In this document: piece after piece, positions 42,870-45,703 of the stretch
Layout of the letters: every line of letters begins with the position of its first letter
Numbering within the stretch: the stretch's first letter is position 1
NCBI RefSeq assembly: GCF_900168005.1
Contig: NZ_FUYP01000028.1
Coordinates: forward strand, 1-45,703
DNA: 45,703 bases
Source: Sphingopyxis flava
GTDB taxonomy: Bacteria > Pseudomonadota > Alphaproteobacteria > Sphingomonadales > Sphingomonadaceae
Reading direction: 5' to 3'
Made by a program: the position numbers and the translations under genes
Notes under the pieces: model-generated
Databases searched by the model: none
Told to the model about the DNA's origin: nothing
Seen by the model: only the letters and a program-made list of their open reading frames with translations

Positions 42870-43337
42870 TCAGCGCCGGCGGAAGTGGTTATAATAGACT
42901 TTGATCACCTTGCCGCTGCGCACGTTGACCAGCAGCAGGTCATTATAGTGTCGGACATAGGCGATATTTCGTCCCGCCTTAGGCAGGCCCCAGCGACTGT
43001 CGTAATTTAACCGGTAGGCCGGTGCGTAGTAGGTGGGCCGCAGCGTCGATCCAATCCGGAACTGCCGATATTTGAATGGTGCGCGCCAGTTCTGATAGCG
43101 ATTATCGCGGCGCCAGTCGCGCAAATCCTCGCGATATTCCTTGCGCGCTTCGCGCAGATCGCGCTGCTGCTTGCGCACGTCGCGCGCGTCGCCGTGACGT
43201 ATGGCCTGACGTACGTCGCGCTTCTGCTCGCGGATCTCCTGGCGGTCACGGCGAAGCTCACCGGTCTGTGCCTGTGCCGCCGCGGGTGCCATCATCGCGA
43301 CAATCAGGCCGGCGGTGAGAAATTTCATCTTCTTCAT
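42870..43337 (-). CDS. RcnB-like periplasmic protein
   Basis: 155 residues from the ATG at 43337, eight bases after AAGGA. A signal peptide (LTAGLIVAMMAPAAAQAQ) is followed by a highly charged Arg/Asp/Glu helix with repeats of the RRDRQEIREQKRDVRQ kind, then a C-terminal RcnB-type domain (YRQFRIGSTLRPTYYAPAYR, NYDSRWGLPKAGRNIAYVRH, shortened) ending in LLVNVRSGKVIKVYY. RcnB proteins are linked to metal and envelope homeostasis. Three TGCGACA-type repeats lie upstream at 43451-43480, the same core as before the EF-hand gene. Confidence 0.83.
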   Translation of the reverse strand: MKKMKFLTAGLIVAMMAPAAAQAQTGELRRDRQEIREQKRDVRQAIRHGDARDVRKQQRDLREARKEYREDLRDWRRDNRYQNWRAPFKYRQFRIGSTLRPTYYAPAYRLNYDSRWGLPKAGRNIAYVRHYNDLLLVNVRSGKVIKVYYNHFRRR

Positions 43338-43995
43338 ATTGCCAATCCTTTGCATCCGTCAGGGGGAGGGGATCTGCCCGATGACTGAGAAAGGAATAGG
43401 CGGCCCGATTTGAACGGCGTTGGAATGCCGCGTTTATATTCGGGTCAGGAGTGTCGCAATGTGTCGCGACTTTGTCGCAGCGCCATGGGGCCCGCAGCCC
43501 TATCTGACAAGGCGCACCCGCGCTTCTCCCCCCGGAAACCTCTGCGGCCCATATCCGCTCGTTCTTCGCGGTAATCACATAGATCGGCCTGCGCGCTGCA
43601 AAGACCGAGAAGATGTGGATTTCGGTGGGAATCGGGTCGAGCAGATGCGAAACAACAAGCGTCTCTGCTCCCTTGTCGACGGGCAGCTCAAGGCAAGCGT
43701 TGGTGAAAATGCGCTCGGCAATAATCCTGCCATGCTTCACCTCGGCGCGATAATGACCACCGAGCGGAATGCTGCTCGTCTGCGTCTGGGGGGTCAACAA
43801 ATAGACAAGATCGGCGCCGGCCGTTCCCGCATGAGGCAAAATGACGCGGTTGAATGGCCGGTCGGCGCATTGCATCTTCCCTTCGGAGGAAACAGCATCC
43901 GACGCAGCGACGAGCCGTGCTTCCTCGGCGGAAAGTCGATCGTCGCCTTCGATGCGCAGTCTTGCGTCCTCGACCTTCGTTTTGCCAATCCACAC
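43258..43995 (-). CDS. hypothetical protein, probably degenerate
   Basis: Open frame of 245 codons from a GTG at 43995; an in-frame stop lies just before 44045 and there is no ATG. Residues about 45-153 (MQCADRPFNRVILPHAG, YLLTPQTQTSSIPLGGHYRAE, SHLLDPIPTEIHIF, shortened) look like a conserved exported protein family seen in sphingomonads (recalled, no symbol). The usual signal peptide is missing, and after residue 153 the frame runs into the promoter region of the RcnB-like gene and then over its 5' end, without protein-like sequence. A frameshift or loss of both ends is likely. Function unknown. Confidence 0.4.
   Translation of the reverse strand: MWIGKTKVEDARLRIEGDDRLSAEEARLVAASDAVSSEGKMQCADRPFNRVILPHAGTAGADLVYLLTPQTQTSSIPLGGHYRAEVKHGRIIAERIFTNACLELPVDKGAETLVVSHLLDPIPTEIHIFSVFAARRPIYVITAKNERIWAAEVSGGRSAGAPCQIGLRAPWRCDKVATHCDTPDPNINAAFQRRSNRAAYSFLSHRADPLPLTDAKDWQYEEDEISHRRPDCRDDGTRGGTGTDR
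43451..43480 (-). promoter_or_regulatory. tandem TGCGACA repeats, candidate response-regulator site
   Basis: On the minus strand three repeats follow each other: CTGCGACAAA, GTCGCGACAC and ATTGCGACAC, with 10-11 base periods. About 12 bases after the last repeat lies AATATAAAC, a plausible -10 region, so the repeats would sit at the -35 position as for activators of the OmpR family. The core equals the repeat at 18863-18882. Confidence 0.5.
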
Positions 43996-44053
43996 CGGGA
44001 AAAAGATAGCGCGGTGAGGGGAGCCGGGATCCCCCCGTATAATGGGTCACCCG

Positions 44054-44314
44054 CTAGCTCTCGCCCTCGGGCGTGAGCACCCAGCCGCGGATCGTCTCCA
44101 ATGTCGCCTCGGGCACCGCTGCCAAGAGCGCGTCGGTCGTGGGCCAGGCGGCCTGATCATATGTGTAAAGACTTTGGGCCGGGCTGCCCGCCGTCTGAAC
44201 GGCTTCTGCGTCGTTGGCTGACATGGGTGCGGGCAAAACCTCGCCTGGCTTCGCCTGCACGGGCGTCGCGGCCGCCGCGGCGCCAGCGAGTGCAGGAGTA
44301 AGCCCGCGTATCAA
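44054..44314 (-). CDS. small exported hypothetical protein
   Basis: 86 residues. The only start compatible with a signal peptide is TTG at 44314, which overlaps the thiolase stop (TTGA). Starting there the protein reads MIRGLTPALAGAAAAATPVQA, a clean signal sequence, followed by a Pro/Ala-rich acidic region and TIRGWVLTPEGES at the end. An upstream ATG at 44359 would lie inside the thiolase gene and give a poor N-terminus. No family recognised. Confidence 0.5.
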   Translation of the reverse strand: MIRGLTPALAGAAAAATPVQAKPGEVLPAPMSANDAEAVQTAGSPAQSLYTYDQAAWPTTDALLAAVPEATLETIRGWVLTPEGES

Positions 44315-45498
44315 ACCAGCTCGATGGCGACTGCGGTCGCTTCGCCGCCACCGATGCAAAGGCTCGCGATGCCCCGCGTCTTGCCGTGGCGTTGCAGCGC
44401 GGCGATCAGCGTCGTGATGATGCGGGTGCCGCTCGCCCCGATGGGATGGCCGAGCGCCGTCGCGCCCCCGTGCACATTGATCTTGTCGCGCGGGATGCCA
44501 AGATCGTGCATGGCAAACATCGCAACGCAGGCGAAAGCCTCATTGATTTCGAACAGGTCAACATCGCCGATCGTCCAGCTCGCCTTGGCCAGGACCTTGT
44601 TGATCGCGCCGATCGGAGCGATGGTGAAATCCTTGGGATCCTGTGCATGCGCGGCATGCGCTACGAGCTTGGCGACCGGTCTTTTGCCCTTAGCCTCGGC
44701 GACCGATTGCCGCGTCAGAACAACTGCGGCGGCACCGTCCGAAATCGAGCTGCTGGTTGCGGCGGTAATGGTGCCGTCCTTGGCAAAGGCCGGCTTCAGC
44801 GTCGGGATCTTGTCGGGCATCGCCTTGCCCGGCGCTTCATCGGTATCGACAACGACATCACCCTTTCGACCGGCGATGGTCACTGGCGCAATTTCGCTCG
44901 CAAAAGCGCCGTCGGCGATCGCCGCCTTGGCGCGGCCAAGCGACTCCAGCGTGTACTCATCCTGCGCCTCGCGGCTGAGCTGATAGGCGTCGGCCGTATC
45001 CTGCGCGAAGGTGCCCATTGCGCGTCCCGCTTCATAGGCGTCCTCGAGCCCGTCGAGAAACATATGGTCATAAGCGGTGTCATGCCCGATGCGCGCGCCC
45101 GAGCGGTGCTTCTTGAGGAGGTATGGCGCGTTGGTCATCGATTCCATGCCGCCTGCGACGACGAGGTCGATGCTGCCCGCTGCAAGCGCCTCGGCGCCCA
45201 TGATCACGGTCTGCATCCCCGAACCGCACACCTTGTTGACGGTGGTGGCCTGAACCGACTTGGGAAGGCCCGCCTTGATCGCAGCTTGCCGCGCCGGAGC
45301 CTGGCCGAGCCCGGCGGGCAGCACGCAGCCCATGTAGATGCGTTCGATGTCGTCGCCCTTGACGCCCGCGCGCTCGACCGCAGCCTTGACCGCGGTGGCG
45401 CCCAGATCGGTCGCGCTCGCGTCCGACAACGCGCCCTGCATGCTTCCCATTGGGGTGCGGGCATAGGAGAGGAAAACGACGGGATCGGTGGCGGTCAT
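44311..45498 (-). CDS. acetyl-CoA C-acyltransferase (thiolase)
   Basis: 395 residues. It joins or splits acyl-CoA and acetyl-CoA in fatty acid breakdown, ketone or polyhydroxyalkanoate metabolism. The two catalytic Cys are in KVCGSGMQTVIMGAEAL and SLCIGGGEATAVAIEL; the His is in GGATALGHPIGASGTRI; NEAFACVAMFA is the last conserved block. Full-length, normal family member. Biosynthetic versus degradative type cannot be decided from sequence alone. Confidence 0.92.
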   Translation of the reverse strand: MTATDPVVFLSYARTPMGSMQGALSDASATDLGATAVKAAVERAGVKGDDIERIYMGCVLPAGLGQAPARQAAIKAGLPKSVQATTVNKVCGSGMQTVIMGAEALAAGSIDLVVAGGMESMTNAPYLLKKHRSGARIGHDTAYDHMFLDGLEDAYEAGRAMGTFAQDTADAYQLSREAQDEYTLESLGRAKAAIADGAFASEIAPVTIAGRKGDVVVDTDEAPGKAMPDKIPTLKPAFAKDGTITAATSSSISDGAAAVVLTRQSVAEAKGKRPVAKLVAHAAHAQDPKDFTIAPIGAINKVLAKASWTIGDVDLFEINEAFACVAMFAMHDLGIPRDKINVHGGATALGHPIGASGTRIITTLIAALQRHGKTRGIASLCIGGGEATAVAIELV

Positions 45499-45596
45499 GG
45501 ATTAAGACTCCGTAGGGGAAAGAAGGTCTGAGGTTGAATTAGCCGAAATGCTGCACCTGCGAAAGAGGGGAGGGGCAAGCGGGCAGGGGAATCGCT

Positions 45597-45703
45597 TCAG
45601 GTTAACACGGTGTCTTTGGTGAGGAGTTTTTGGAGGTAGTCTGGGTAGAGATTGGCGAGTCTTCGCCGGACCTTGATGCTGTGCTTATCGTCCTGAGCGC
45701 GCA
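45597..45703 (-). CDS. partial CDS at the window edge
   Basis: The minus strand is open from the window end to a TGA at 45597-45599, giving about 34 C-terminal residues that read as real protein (KHSIKVRRRLANLYPDYL, then LLTKDTVLT). The start is outside the window. No family could be assigned from this fragment. Confidence 0.45.
   Translation of the reverse strand, partial: RAQDDKHSIKVRRRLANLYPDYLQKLLTKDTVLT

Noticed and set aside
1..45703. CRISPR arrays, tRNA or rRNA genes, origin of replication
   Set aside because: No spaced repeat series, no cloverleaf or rRNA-like sequence and no DnaA-box cluster was seen by eye; dnaB alone does not mark an origin.

Overview
The window looks like chromosome of a GC-rich alphaproteobacterium, most likely a Sphingomonadales member (Sphingopyxis-like). 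The evidence is indirect: alphaproteobacterial families (UPF0262, DUF2849 and DUF934 next to a sulfite reductase), a perfect EcfG-type (general stress sigma factor) promoter, a 184-residue Dcd and an assimilatory [4Fe-4S] APS reductase. Two accessory patches interrupt the core, one at each side of the window.

Layout. 1-1.6 kb: remnant of a mobile region, with a 3' fragment of an ArdC-type antirestriction gene cut at a 20-bp palindrome, a small coupled ORF and a fused nucleotidyltransferase-HEPN gene. 1.8-11.4 kb: stress and regulation block (iron permease-like protein, CinA-like, hemerythrin, a two-domain glycosyltransferase with a GH130 enzyme, two Crp/Fnr regulators, a disordered protein behind the EcfG promoter, an SDR, a DUF4142 lipoprotein). 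11.5-18.8 kb: an Lrp/AsnC regulator divergent from a tightly coupled seven-gene catabolic operon. 18.9-21.8 kb: EF-hand protein and an OmpR-type two-component system. 21.8-28.6 kb: thioesterase, saccharopine-dehydrogenase-like protein, DoxX, dcd, cdd, GH25, UPF0262 and dnaB. 28.6-34.2 kb: assimilatory sulfate reduction operon and astD. 34.3-39 kb: hydrolase, glycosyltransferase, nitronate monooxygenase-like protein, 2-hydroxyacid dehydrogenase. 39-42.3 kb: AbiE toxin-antitoxin pair between two degenerate ISAs1-family copies. 42.3-45.7 kb: SH3-domain protein, RcnB-like protein, degenerate ORF, thiolase and a partial gene at the edge.

Main discovery candidate: the operon at 12131-18823 encodes, in order, a pterin-dependent aromatic amino acid hydroxylase, tryptophan 2,3-dioxygenase, kynurenine formamidase, kynureninase, a nitrilase-superfamily enzyme, a gentisate-dioxygenase-like bicupin and an FAH-family hydrolase. 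Read as chemistry, this is a complete route in which tryptophan is first 5-hydroxylated, then taken by the kynurenine enzymes to 5-hydroxyanthranilate. That compound is cleaved like gentisate. Because C2 carries an amino group, cleavage would leave an amide (maleamylpyruvate), which explains the C-N hydrolase; the FAH enzyme then releases pyruvate. The hydroxylase has Leu171 where bacterial phenylalanine hydroxylases have a specificity-determining Trp, which fits a larger substrate. The pathway is inferred; I do not know a published description of it.

A second regulatory signal is a set of tandem TGCGACA repeats with 10-11 bp period upstream of both the EF-hand gene and the RcnB-like gene 25 kb away, consistent with both being targets of the OmpR-type regulator at 19741. 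No tRNA, rRNA or CRISPR array was seen.
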